A stretch of 64,000 nucleotides of DNA from JAXGXJ01 sp040772905 (GTDB lineage: Bacteria > Actinomycetota > Thermoleophilia > RBG-16-64-13), in the NCBI GenBank assembly GCA_040772905.1, contig JAXGXJ010000004.1, positions 381,786-445,785 of the forward strand. Direction: 5' to 3'. Positions 8,841 through 16,625 of the stretch are shown piece after piece. The translations under genes were made by a program, and so were the position numbers. The notes under the pieces were generated by a model. The model was not told the DNA's origin. It saw only the letters and a list, made by a program, of their open reading frames with translations, and did no database searches. Positions within the stretch are counted from its first letter, which is position 1, and every line of letters starts with the position of its first letter.

Positions 8841-10004
8841 TCACTCCTCCGGCTTGTCGGTGAGCGTCTCGTCCACCACCCGGCGCGGCGGCGGTGCGCC
8901 CGATCGGGCAGGTATGAGCGCGATGCCGTCGTCCCCCGCCCACGGCGCCCGCGACATCTTGAACTGGTAGAAAGTGAGCGTGTGCTTGAGCATGGAAAGG
9001 ATGGGCAACGAGGCCAACATGCCGATGATGCCGCCTATCTGCGCTCCGGCAAGGAGCGCGAAGATCACCACCAGTGGATGGACGCCCACCGAACTGCCCA
9101 CGATGTTGGGAGCCAAGATGTGGCTCTCGAGCTGTTGGATGACGAAGTAGAGCACAATGATCCAAAGAGCAGTGATGGGCGAGTGGAAGAAGGCGGCTAT
9201 CACCGGTGGCACGGCGCCCAGGAAGGGGCCCACGTAGGGTATGACCTCGGTGACGCCGGCCCAGAAGCCGAAGAGCAGGGCGTATTGCCCGCCCTCCGGC
9301 CACACCCCCACCACATCCCAACTGAGGATCCATATGGCCAAGCCGCAGGCCAACCCGATGGTGGCCCCCAACAGGGCCTGGCCCCGGATGAATTTGCTGA
9401 ACGAGGTCTGGAGGCCACGCACGAACGCCTCTTTGACCGCGGGTTCGCCCGGCGCCAAACGGGTGAGGAAGCGGAAGATGCGATTGCCGTCCAGCAGCAT
9501 GTAGAAGCTCACCACGATGACGAGGAAGAGATCGACGAGCACGTTGACCACGCTCATCCCCACCGAGAAGAGGGTACCCAGCGAAGCGGCGCCGTTGGTC
9601 TGCAGCCAGTTGACGATGTCGGTGGTGTTGAGGTGCAGGTTCACCTCCACGTTGTTGCTCGCCAGCCACGCCTCCAGATCGGAGAGCAGGGCGTTGAGGT
9701 CGTTCAGCCAGCCGGGGATGGCTTGGAACAGGCGCTGGAACTGGCGCACCAGAGGCGGTCCGAAGAAGATGAACAGCACCACCAATACGGCGATGAAGGC
9801 CAGGTAGACCACGGGCACGGCCAGCCAGCGTGGGGTACGGACGCGTTTCATGGCCAAGACGACGGGATTGAGCAGCATGGCCACGATCGTGCCTACCAAG
9901 AACACGAACACAGCGTGACTCGCCGCCTTGCTGAAGTAGAGAGCAAGGAAGATAGCCACGGGGATCAGCACCAGCTGGGCCCAACGCGGGATGGTTATGC
10001 GCAC
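8841..10004 (-). CDS. AI-2E family transporter (PerM/TqsA-like permease)
   Basis: This protein of about 387 residues has the usual AI-2E/UPF0118 layout. Hydrophobic helices at the N-terminus are followed by a soluble helical segment around residues 90-160 (FQRLFQAIPGWLNDL...). The C-terminal helices include the family blocks GVTEVIPYVGPFLGAVP and a segment ending in LESHILAPNIVG. Members export small molecules or act in Na+/H+ exchange, and the substrate cannot be predicted. The start is GTG 10004, preceded by AGAGGAGA at 4 nt. The last 35 residues are a charged cytoplasmic tail. The gene is divergent from the one at 10169. Confidence 0.9.
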   Translation of the reverse strand: MRITIPRWAQLVLIPVAIFLALYFSKAASHAVFVFLVGTIVAMLLNPVVLAMKRVRTPRWLAVPVVYLAFIAVLVVLFIFFGPPLVRQFQRLFQAIPGWLNDLNALLSDLEAWLASNNVEVNLHLNTTDIVNWLQTNGAASLGTLFSVGMSVVNVLVDLFLVIVVSFYMLLDGNRIFRFLTRLAPGEPAVKEAFVRGLQTSFSKFIRGQALLGATIGLACGLAIWILSWDVVGVWPEGGQYALLFGFWAGVTEVIPYVGPFLGAVPPVIAAFFHSPITALWIIVLYFVIQQLESHILAPNIVGSSVGVHPLVVIFALLAGAQIGGIIGMLASLPILSMLKHTLTFYQFKMSRAPWAGDDGIALIPARSGAPPPRRVVDETLTDKPEE

Positions 10005-10168
10005 CCGGTCTCCTCTGTCGCGTCGCCTGTCTTGAGAGGGGCTGCCCACAGCTTAGCAGCCCTCTCGGGCCGGTGAGTGCAAAGACTCACTCCGGGACGC
10101 GTTCGCTGTCCAGGCCAAAAAACCTCTGTTGCTGGGCAATCTTGGGGCAAGATGGTAAGGTAACCGCG

Positions 10169-10975
10169 ATGCAAGAAGGGATCACGGCACCAGATTACCG
10201 GCGTCAGGAAGAGCTTCTGAGACGCAGGCGACATCATGCGAGCGTGTATCGCAGGCGACGCATCCGCTTCGGCGCAGGCTTCGTCGTGTTCTGTCTCGTG
10301 GTCGTCGCCGTCGTCGCTCTAGCCACCCGTGACGGCAACACCACGCAGGTAGATTCGCAGGCACTGCTGGCCGGCGCCGCCCCGGCGGCATCCGCCCCCG
10401 TGATGGCCGGCCGCGAGAGCCGTCCCGCCTTCGCCCGTCTGGGCGATCGCAACCTCATCCTGCCCGTCGCTGCCAACGACGCCACGATCATCGCGTACCA
10501 GCCCATCAGCGACGAGCGCGCCGTGGCTCTCACCCCCATCGGCGACAGAGCGAACACCAACGCGATCGTCCGCTTCTTCCGCGGTATCTTCGCCAGCGAA
10601 TCAGCCGTGCGCTACTACCAACTGGATGGAGAGGGCACGTCGCCCACCAACTCGGTGCTCATCGGCGCGCCCCAAGGTTCTACAGTCACCGCCCCCGTTT
10701 CGGGCATCGTCACGGGCGTGAAGCAATACAAGCTTTACGGCAAGTACGATGATGTAGAGATACAGATCCGTCCCGAGGAGTTGAGCGGCGCCACGGTGAC
10801 GCTTATGCTCATCAGCGACCCCGCCGTCTCCATAGGGGAGGTGGTGACGGCTGGCAAGACGCAGCTTGGTACGGTGCGGGAGTGCCCTCCTGAGCTGGCA
10901 GAGACCATCTCGCAGTACACCCGCGACGCCGGTGCTCACATCCATCTGAAGGTGACGGAAGAGCCGGTCGGCTGA
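10169..10975 (+). CDS. Membrane-anchored M23-like (degenerate peptidase fold) protein
   Basis: Starting at ATG 10169 (AAGG 8 nt upstream), the 268-residue protein has a very basic cytoplasmic N-terminus and one membrane helix at about residues 32-52. The extracellular part ends in a domain like lysostaphin-type M23 peptidases: GSTVTAPVSGIVTGV, then the strand with GEVVTAGKTQLGTV and the terminal GAHIHLKV, which matches the HxH motif. The first metal His and Asp of M23 are not seen, so it may be a non-catalytic cell-wall or peptidase-activator protein like divisome M23 homologues. The family assignment is moderately sure; function is unknown. Confidence 0.6.
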   Translation: MQEGITAPDYRRQEELLRRRRHHASVYRRRRIRFGAGFVVFCLVVVAVVALATRDGNTTQVDSQALLAGAAPAASAPVMAGRESRPAFARLGDRNLILPVAANDATIIAYQPISDERAVALTPIGDRANTNAIVRFFRGIFASESAVRYYQLDGEGTSPTNSVLIGAPQGSTVTAPVSGIVTGVKQYKLYGKYDDVEIQIRPEELSGATVTLMLISDPAVSIGEVVTAGKTQLGTVRECPPELAETISQYTRDAGAHIHLKVTEEPVG

Positions 10976-11062
10976 ACCGGAGTCCCGGCCTCCCAGCCGG
11001 TTGTACGGCGTCATCTCGCAGGCCGGACGGTCCATGCCGAACGGCTGTAGGAAAGAGGATCC

Positions 11063-12043
11063 ATGGACGCGCGCTTCTGCTCCAAGTGCGGGGGGCACAT
11101 CGAGATTCGGGTCGTCGGCGACCGGCCTCGTGAGGTGTGTTCAGCCTGCGAGACGGTGTTCTATCAGAACCCTCTGCCGGCCGCCGCGGCACTCATACTC
11201 GATGACGCGCACCGCGTGCTTCTGGTGCGGCGCCGCTACGAACCTGCCGTGGGCATGTGGTGCCTCCCCATCGGTTTCGCCGAGATGGGCGAGACCATAG
11301 CCGAAGCCGCGCTGCGTGAGTTGCACGAGGAAGCGGGCCTCACCGGACGGATCGTGCGCCTCATCGACGCTGACTCCTGGACAGGCCCGTTCTACGGAGA
11401 CCTGCTCATCGTCACCTTCGAAGTGGAGAAGACCGGAGGCGTGGAGACCGCCGGTGACGACGCCGAGGACGCGCGGTACTTCCCCATCGACCGACTTCCC
11501 CCGCTGGCCTTCCCCTCCAACGAGAAGGCCATACGTCTGTGCGCCGAACTGCACCAGGACGAGTGGGCCATGCACGAATCGTTCCACCACCTGGGGGAGG
11601 ACGGCCGCACCGGGATGCTCTCCGACAGCCTGGTGGGTTTCGTGGGTGAGCACGCGCCCTACGTCGCCCGCCTGTGGCTGGCCGATGTCCGCTCCAGCCA
11701 CACCACCGCCGGATATCGGGGCATCGACCCCGACCAGTTGTTGAACGAATGCGTCGAGGGCCTGCGCCTGCTGGGACGCTGGCTGGAAGGCGAGAGCACC
11801 GCCGAGGAGACCAAGGGTTTCTATCGCGGTCTGGGCGCGCGGCGCCGCGCGCAGGGAGCCCGCTTGGGCGAGATCCTCTCCGCGCTGATGCTGGCCAAGA
11901 AGCACATCTGGAGTTTCGCGTTGTCGCTGGGGGTTTGGCAGCGCCCGGTGGAGATGTACCGGGTCATGGAACTGCAAAGCCGTTTCGCCGCCTTCTTCGA
12001 CAACGCCATGTATCAGTCGGCGCGCGGCTTCGAGGGAGATTAG
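11063..12043 (+). CDS. Nudix hydrolase with N-terminal zinc ribbon and C-terminal RsbRD-like helical domain
   Basis: There are three parts. Residues 5-37 form a zinc ribbon (CSKCGG and CSAC pairs) like NudC/NadR-type Nudix enzymes. Residues 38-165 are a Nudix domain with a perfect box, GFAEMGETIAEAALRELHEEAGL in two stretches: GFAEMGE and RELHEEAGL. From about residue 185 a helical region carries LLNECVEGLRLLGRWLE and FYRGLGARRRAQGARLGEIL. This resembles the RsbRD N-terminal sensory domain found in front of histidine kinases and GGDEF proteins. The Nudix part should hydrolyse a nucleoside diphosphate derivative. The helical part may sense a ligand or mediate oligomerisation. The Shine-Dalgarno region is AGGAAAGAGGA. 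Confidence 0.82.
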   Translation: MDARFCSKCGGHIEIRVVGDRPREVCSACETVFYQNPLPAAAALILDDAHRVLLVRRRYEPAVGMWCLPIGFAEMGETIAEAALRELHEEAGLTGRIVRLIDADSWTGPFYGDLLIVTFEVEKTGGVETAGDDAEDARYFPIDRLPPLAFPSNEKAIRLCAELHQDEWAMHESFHHLGEDGRTGMLSDSLVGFVGEHAPYVARLWLADVRSSHTTAGYRGIDPDQLLNECVEGLRLLGRWLEGESTAEETKGFYRGLGARRRAQGARLGEILSALMLAKKHIWSFALSLGVWQRPVEMYRVMELQSRFAAFFDNAMYQSARGFEGD

Positions 12044-12125
12044 AGAGGCAGCAGCCGAAAGGCTGTCGAGCCGCCGGGCCGTCCGGCGCCTTAAAGGGCC
12101 GTCGGACACTCGGCAGCGCACCGCC

Positions 12126-13136
12126 TCAGACGTTGAAGCGGAAGTTGATGATGTCGCCGTCAGCGACGATGTAATCCTTGCCCTCCACGCGTAGCACACC
12201 GGCATCGCGACAGGCCTTCATGTTGCCATAGCGCATGAAATCGTCATAGGAGACCACCTCCGCGCGGATGAAGCCGCGCTGGATGTCGGAGTGGATTGCC
12301 CCCGCCGCCTCGCGCGCCGTCTCTCCCACGCGGATGGGCCATGCCCGCACCTCGTCCTGGCCCGCCGTGACGAAACTGATGAGCCCCAGCTGAGAGAAGG
12401 CCGCCTGGGCGACCACATCGCCGGCCGGTCCGGGAAGCCCGAGCGCAGCGGCATATTCCTCCTGCTCTTCCACCGACAGGCGCGAGACCTCGAGCGCGTC
12501 GATGAAGGGAAACGCCAGCAGGTGGCGTCCGCGGGCCTGCTCCTGCAAGGCGTCCAGGTCGCCCGCCGTCTCCGACTCAGTGTTCACCAGCAGCAACTGC
12601 GGAGTGAGAGTCAGGAACTGATAACCACGTATGAACGCGGTCTGCGGCTCGTCGAACTCGGCTTCGCGCAAGGGGGTCTCGGCCTCCAGAAGCTCTTGAC
12701 AGCGGCTGAGCGCCTTCTTGCCCACATCGGGCAACGGGGCTTTCTTGGCCCGCTCGAAGGCCCTCTCCACGCGGATGAGGTCGAAGAGCAGGAACTCACG
12801 ATCGAGCTCTTCCAGGTCGGCTGCGGGATGCATCTCCTCTCCCAGCACAGGGTTCTCGAAGGCCCGCAGTACGTGCAGGTACACCTGTCCCCCGGCCAAG
12901 GCGTCCAGATAGCGCTCCATCTCGCCCTTGCGTGCGCTGGCTTCGGGCCACGCGACCTCGCGCACCCTCAGCTCGGCGAACGTCGTCTTCTTCGGTTCGA
13001 AGATCTCGGACAGCTTGCGCACGCGGGTGTCGCCAACGTGGACGCTGGCGATGTGGCCTTCGCCCCGTCCCTCTGCCAACGCGGAGACGAGTGTGCTCTT
13101 GCCGCAGCCTTTGAGCCCGATGATGCGTGCTTCCAC
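12126..13136 (-). CDS. YchF/Obg-like P-loop protein with altered GTPase motifs
   Basis: From GTG 13136 (AGGGAG 8 nt upstream) the protein has 336 residues, shorter than YchF (about 363). The P-loop reads GLKGCGKST instead of the family's usual GLPNVGKST. The expected G3 motif DIAGLV is absent and REVAWPEASARKGEME stands there. The G4-like region is LLLVNTESE, similar to the relaxed YchF motif that allows ATP binding. The last 85 residues match the YchF C-terminal TGS/DUF933 domain (AWPIRVGETAREAAGAIHSD, then GFIRAEVVSYDDF). It is probably a YchF paralogue, and nucleotide hydrolysis may be lost or changed. An ORF extension to 13274 is rejected because it enters the divergent gene. Confidence 0.78.
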   Translation of the reverse strand: MEARIIGLKGCGKSTLVSALAEGRGEGHIASVHVGDTRVRKLSEIFEPKKTTFAELRVREVAWPEASARKGEMERYLDALAGGQVYLHVLRAFENPVLGEEMHPAADLEELDREFLLFDLIRVERAFERAKKAPLPDVGKKALSRCQELLEAETPLREAEFDEPQTAFIRGYQFLTLTPQLLLVNTESETAGDLDALQEQARGRHLLAFPFIDALEVSRLSVEEQEEYAAALGLPGPAGDVVAQAAFSQLGLISFVTAGQDEVRAWPIRVGETAREAAGAIHSDIQRGFIRAEVVSYDDFMRYGNMKACRDAGVLRVEGKDYIVADGDIINFRFNV

Positions 13137-13190
13137 CCTTGTTCTCCCTGCCTCGCCTTCGATCAGAGTCAGTGTAACGCAGGTGACTGC

Positions 13191-13196
13191 TATCAT
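13191..13196 (+). promoter_or_regulatory. -10-like TATCAT before the TMEM165/GDT1 gene
   Basis: TATCAT lies 7 nt before ATG 13204, so the transcript would begin at or next to the start codon. There is no Shine-Dalgarno site. No convincing -35 box is seen. Confidence 0.45.
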
Positions 13197-13203
13197 CGCG
13201 CAC

Positions 13204-13785
13204 ATGACCGCCTTCCTGTCCGCCCTCGTGCTCGTCACCATTGCCGAGATGGCCGACAAGACGCAGCTCCTCACCCTCTCTCTGGCCTGTCGCTATCCGG
13301 CTCGGCGCGTCCTGGTGGGAGTGGCCGTCGCTATAGCCCTGCTGAACCTCATCGCGGTGGTCATCGGAGCGGTGGCTGGGCGCTTCATACCCGTCACCTG
13401 GGTCAAACTCGGGGCCGGCCTGCTCTTCATCGCCTTCGGTCTCTGGAACCTGCTCGGCAAGGATAAGCCCGACGACCCCGAGGACTGCACCGTGCCCCGC
13501 AGCAAACACATCACCTGGGCCATCGCCGGCGCCTTCTTCGTGGCCGAGATCGGAGATAAGACCCAGCTGGCCACACTCTCGTTGGGCGCCCGCTTCGAGG
13601 GGAGTCTCTTCGCCTCGGTGGGAGTGTGGGCCGGGGCCACGGTGGGGATGATCATCGCCAACTCCCTGGCCGTGGGCATAGGGCACATGGCCGGTAGGCG
13701 CGTGCCGGAGAAGCTCATGAAGCGCATCTCAGGAGGGCTTTTCATCGCTTTCGGCATCTGGACCCTGGTCGAGGCCCTTGTGTGA
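13204..13785 (+). CDS. TMEM165/GDT1 family cation transporter (UPF0016)
   Basis: This 193-residue inner-membrane protein consists of two homologous halves of three helices. Each half carries the family's acidic signature: EMADKTQLLTLSL near residue 15 and EIGDKTQLATLSL near 115. These motifs bind Ca2+ or Mn2+. Bacterial members (MneA/MntX) export Mn2+. The second motif is canonical E-x-G-D-K-T; the first has Ala for Gly. The true start is ATG 13204, only 7 nt after a -10-like hexamer, and the much longer upstream reading frame is an antisense shadow of the YchF-like gene. It is divergent from that gene. Confidence 0.9.
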   Translation: MTAFLSALVLVTIAEMADKTQLLTLSLACRYPARRVLVGVAVAIALLNLIAVVIGAVAGRFIPVTWVKLGAGLLFIAFGLWNLLGKDKPDDPEDCTVPRSKHITWAIAGAFFVAEIGDKTQLATLSLGARFEGSLFASVGVWAGATVGMIIANSLAVGIGHMAGRRVPEKLMKRISGGLFIAFGIWTLVEALV

Positions 13786-13845
13786 CCCGTGTTCGCGTAT
13801 CATGCCCCTGGAACCATCAGGTGACTACCGCAGGGAGGAGTGGCA

Positions 13846-14466
13846 GTGAGAGGCATCCGAGGTCGTCTGTGCATTTGGGCCGCGCTGGTCCTTGTCGTCG
13901 TCGCGACGGCGTCACTTCTGAGCGCCTGCGGCGGAGAGACCTCCTCGAACGGCGACACCACGACCTACACCGATGCCACATATGGCTACAGCTTCCAGTA
14001 CCCGAGCTCCTGGAAAGTCCAGCAGGGGGACACTGCCGACGTGTCGGCCGGAAGCGCCTCTGCGGCAAGCGTGGGTGTCTATGATCCCAAGGGAGCGGTG
14101 GCCGAGGATACCTACATCGACATGGTGCAGATCTCGGTGTATCAGCTCAATGTGGTGGTGGACGAATCGGTGATGCCCGAGATCAAGACCGAGGTGGAGG
14201 GGGTGCTTGACAGCCTGGAGGGCCAAGCCGGCGACCTCACCACTCTGGAGCCGCTCACCGAGGTCACCGTGGGAGACATGACAGGCTACAGGGTCACGTA
14301 CAGCTTCTCCAAGAACAACGCCCCCGTCACGTCCACTCTGTACTTCCTCTTCTCGGGGGACAAGGAGTACCAACTGACGGTGCAGGCCGCCGACACCAAC
14401 TGGGAGGCGAAGCAAGGGGTGTTCGACGCCTTGCTGGCCAGCTTCAGGCCGGGCGCCGCGGAGTAG
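13846..14466 (+). CDS. PsbP-like lipoprotein
   Basis: This 206-residue protein has a signal peptide with lipobox LLSAC (Cys about residue 29) followed by a short polar Thr-rich linker. A domain beginning YGYSFQYPSSWKV follows, the typical opening of the PsbP/LpqN (DUF1795-type) fold in bacterial lipoproteins. The core ends with the usual VFDALLASFRPG helix. The function of bacterial PsbP-like lipoproteins is mostly unknown; they are extracytoplasmic accessory or binding proteins. GTG 13846 is preferred over GTG 13840 because GGGAGGAG ends 5 nt before it. The gene is convergent with the subtilase gene. Confidence 0.8.
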   Translation: MRGIRGRLCIWAALVLVVVATASLLSACGGETSSNGDTTTYTDATYGYSFQYPSSWKVQQGDTADVSAGSASAASVGVYDPKGAVAEDTYIDMVQISVYQLNVVVDESVMPEIKTEVEGVLDSLEGQAGDLTTLEPLTEVTVGDMTGYRVTYSFSKNNAPVTSTLYFLFSGDKEYQLTVQAADTNWEAKQGVFDALLASFRPGAAE

Positions 14467-14545
14467 GCCCGACCGGAGAGACGGGGTCACCGCCTTCCGA
14501 GTCCGCCGGTGGACGAGCCGTACGAGCCCCGTGGCTCTGCGTCTG

Positions 14546-16588
14546 CTACCTCTGCAGCAGCGCGTACAGGAGGGCGCAGACCTCCTCCCGACTGGCATAG
14601 GCGAAGAAGTCGTAGGCCGAACCTATGCCCTGCATGCCGTCGAGCAGACCCGCATAGGCCGCTCGGCGGGCACTGGGGAAATGGTCAATGGAGAAATTGC
14701 GGAAAGGCGGCACGTAGTCCGCGGGGGGCTCAGGCAGTCCAGCCGCCCTGGCCACCATTGTGATCAGCTGCGCACGCGTCAAGGGGCCGTAGGGCATGAA
14801 ACGCGAACTGCTGACCCCTTTGGTGATGCCCTGTTGCCAGGCCACTGCAACGTAGTGATACGGATAGAGATCCCCATCGATCCTGGTCACATCCACGAAG
14901 GGGCTCACGTCACCGAAGCCCACCGGATGCTCCATGGTCAGCACGATCATCTTGGCGAACTGCTGCCGCATGACGTCGTCATGAGGATAGAAGTAGCCGC
15001 CCCCCTTGCCCACCACGATACCGCGGGCCGCCAACTCCTCGATCTGCACGTAGTAGGGACTGCTATCCGCGGAGACGTCCAAGAAACGAGCCACGGGCAC
15101 CGTTGTGCTCGTGGTGCTCGTGGTGCTGGTCGTGCTCGTGGTACTGGTGGTGCTTGTGGTGGAGGTGGGCAAGGTGGTGGTCGTGGTGGAACTGGTGGTG
15201 GTAGAGGTGGGCAAGGTGGTGGTCGTGGTGGAAGCAGCTTCGCGTGCCTTGACCACAGCTTCGTAGCCGTCCACCCTCCCGTAGCCGTACTCCGGGTCCC
15301 AGCCCGACGCCCCAAGATCATCGGCGGTGGAGGTGATGATGTCGCACACCTGGGCCACACTCAGCTCCGGCGCCGCCGACCGCACCAGGGCGGCGACACC
15401 GCTCACGAAGGGGGTGGAGAACGAGGTCCCCTGCCAGTAGATCCAGGGACTGGTACCGATGGTACAGCTGAGGATCTTCGTACCCGGCGCCATGAGGTCG
15501 AGCGCGCTGCCTGTGTTCGAGAAGTCGGCCCGCATGTCCGCAGGGGTGTAGGAAAGTGAGCCGACGGCCAGCACGCCTGGCAGAGCGGCTGGGTAAGAGA
15601 CCTGCGCCCTGCTGTTGTTGCCGGCCGCGCCGACCACTATCGCACCCTTGGCCTGCGCGTACGCCACCGCATCGCGCAGCACGGAGGCGTTGATGTCGGT
15701 GGCCCAGCTTATGTTGATGACGTCGGCGCCGTGGTCGGCCGCCCAGTAGACACCTTGAGCCAATGTGGCCGCGTCGGCCTCCTGCTGTTCGGCGATCTTC
15801 ACGGGCATGATCTTGACGTTCCACGCCGTACCGGCCATGCCCTGGCCGTCGTTACCCTGGGCCACGGCGATGCCGGAGACGAAGGTCCCGTGACCGTGGT
15901 TGTCCTTCCACGCCGGCCACAGACTGGTACTCAACACCGCACTGTAGGGCGACGTCACACGACCCGCAAAATCGGAGGACTCTTGGTCCAGCCCGGTGTC
16001 GAGGACGGCCACGATCACGTCGCCGGAGCCCGTCTCGAGATCCCAGGCCGCGGGCATTCCTATCTTGGGGAGCCCCCACTGACCGACCACACCCGGAGGG
16101 GCGTAGTAGGGGTCGTTGGGCACCAGGCATGCGTCGAGGACCGCCGACTGCTCGGCCCACACCACGCCGGGAAGCCGACGCACGGTGTCGACTATGGCGG
16201 GAACCTCGTCGACGGCCGAAGGAGCGGCCTCGAGCACATACACGCCGCCTCCGCCGAGCGCACGCGCCCGGCCGAGGCCGAACAACGCGAGGTCAGGCAC
16301 ACCCGCCGAAGGCGCCATCTTGACCACCACACGACGGGCCGCAGCTGCCGCCACCGGCTCGGGAGCGTCCAGACTGCCCAGCGCAGCTGCGGCAGCGAGG
16401 GGGTCGGTGCCTACGTAGGACGGGTTCTCGTCCGCACGGGCGTCGGGGCTGGAGAGCAGGAGAGTCACCAGGACGAGGAATACCACCGTCAAGGCGAGTG
16501 CGACGAGAACGGGCGCAGCCGCCGGTGGCCGGGGCCACCGGCGGCTGCGCCCCCGTCTTCTAGACACAGGGCCGCGCAGAGCGCTCAC
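14546..16588 (-). CDS. Secreted subtilisin-like serine protease with Thr-rich linker and SLH domains
   Basis: The 680-residue precursor starts at GTG 16588 (GGGGAG close upstream). It has an Arg-rich n-region, a hydrophobic segment and an ARA-type signal peptidase site. A propeptide of about 100 residues precedes the S8 domain, whose triad is visible as Asp197 (AVLDTGLD), His233 (NHGHGTFVSG) and Ser389 (GTSFSTPFVSG), so it should be active. A Thr/Ser linker encoded at about 15100-15232 leads to three S-layer homology repeats (ARFLDVSADSSPYYVQIEEL and following), which would bind the enzyme to cell-wall polymers. An extension to 16708 would overlap the upstream amidohydrolase gene and is rejected. 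A 20-bp inverted repeat lies in the signal-peptide region. Confidence 0.92.
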   Translation of the reverse strand: MSALRGPVSRRRGRSRRWPRPPAAAPVLVALALTVVFLVLVTLLLSSPDARADENPSYVGTDPLAAAAALGSLDAPEPVAAAAARRVVVKMAPSAGVPDLALFGLGRARALGGGGVYVLEAAPSAVDEVPAIVDTVRRLPGVVWAEQSAVLDACLVPNDPYYAPPGVVGQWGLPKIGMPAAWDLETGSGDVIVAVLDTGLDQESSDFAGRVTSPYSAVLSTSLWPAWKDNHGHGTFVSGIAVAQGNDGQGMAGTAWNVKIMPVKIAEQQEADAATLAQGVYWAADHGADVINISWATDINASVLRDAVAYAQAKGAIVVGAAGNNSRAQVSYPAALPGVLAVGSLSYTPADMRADFSNTGSALDLMAPGTKILSCTIGTSPWIYWQGTSFSTPFVSGVAALVRSAAPELSVAQVCDIITSTADDLGASGWDPEYGYGRVDGYEAVVKAREAASTTTTTLPTSTTTSSTTTTTLPTSTTSTTSTTSTTSTTSTTSTTVPVARFLDVSADSSPYYVQIEELAARGIVVGKGGGYFYPHDDVMRQQFAKMIVLTMEHPVGFGDVSPFVDVTRIDGDLYPYHYVAVAWQQGITKGVSSSRFMPYGPLTRAQLITMVARAAGLPEPPADYVPPFRNFSIDHFPSARRAAYAGLLDGMQGIGSAYDFFAYASREEVCALLYALLQR
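15100..15232 (-). repeat. Thr/Ser-rich linker repeat in the subtilase gene
   Basis: The coding strand repeats ACC/ACG Thr and AGC Ser codons. It gives two TTTTTLPTS-like units and then about six STT triplets. This is a low-complexity linker between protease and SLH domains and is prone to length change. Confidence 0.8.
16511..16552 (-). repeat. 20-bp perfect inverted repeat in the subtilase signal-peptide region
   Basis: 16511-16530 is exactly complementary to 16533-16552. The two arms are separated by only 2 nt and are strongly GC-rich. It lies after the amidohydrolase gene and inside the 5' coding part of the subtilase. It could end transcription of the AOR operon, attenuate protease expression, or both. 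No T tract follows. Confidence 0.75.
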
Positions 16589-16625
16589 TTCTCCCCTAGA
16601 GGTCGTCAGGTGCCGCCTCGGTCGG

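Noticed and set aside
13137..13274. N-terminal extension of the YchF-like protein
   Set aside because: It would overlap the divergent TMEM165 gene and its -10 box. GTG 13136 has a good ribosome site and starts directly at the first beta strand.
15100..15232. CRISPR-like or tandem DNA repeat
   Set aside because: The periodicity comes from Thr and Ser codons of a protein linker inside an intact gene. There are no unique spacers.
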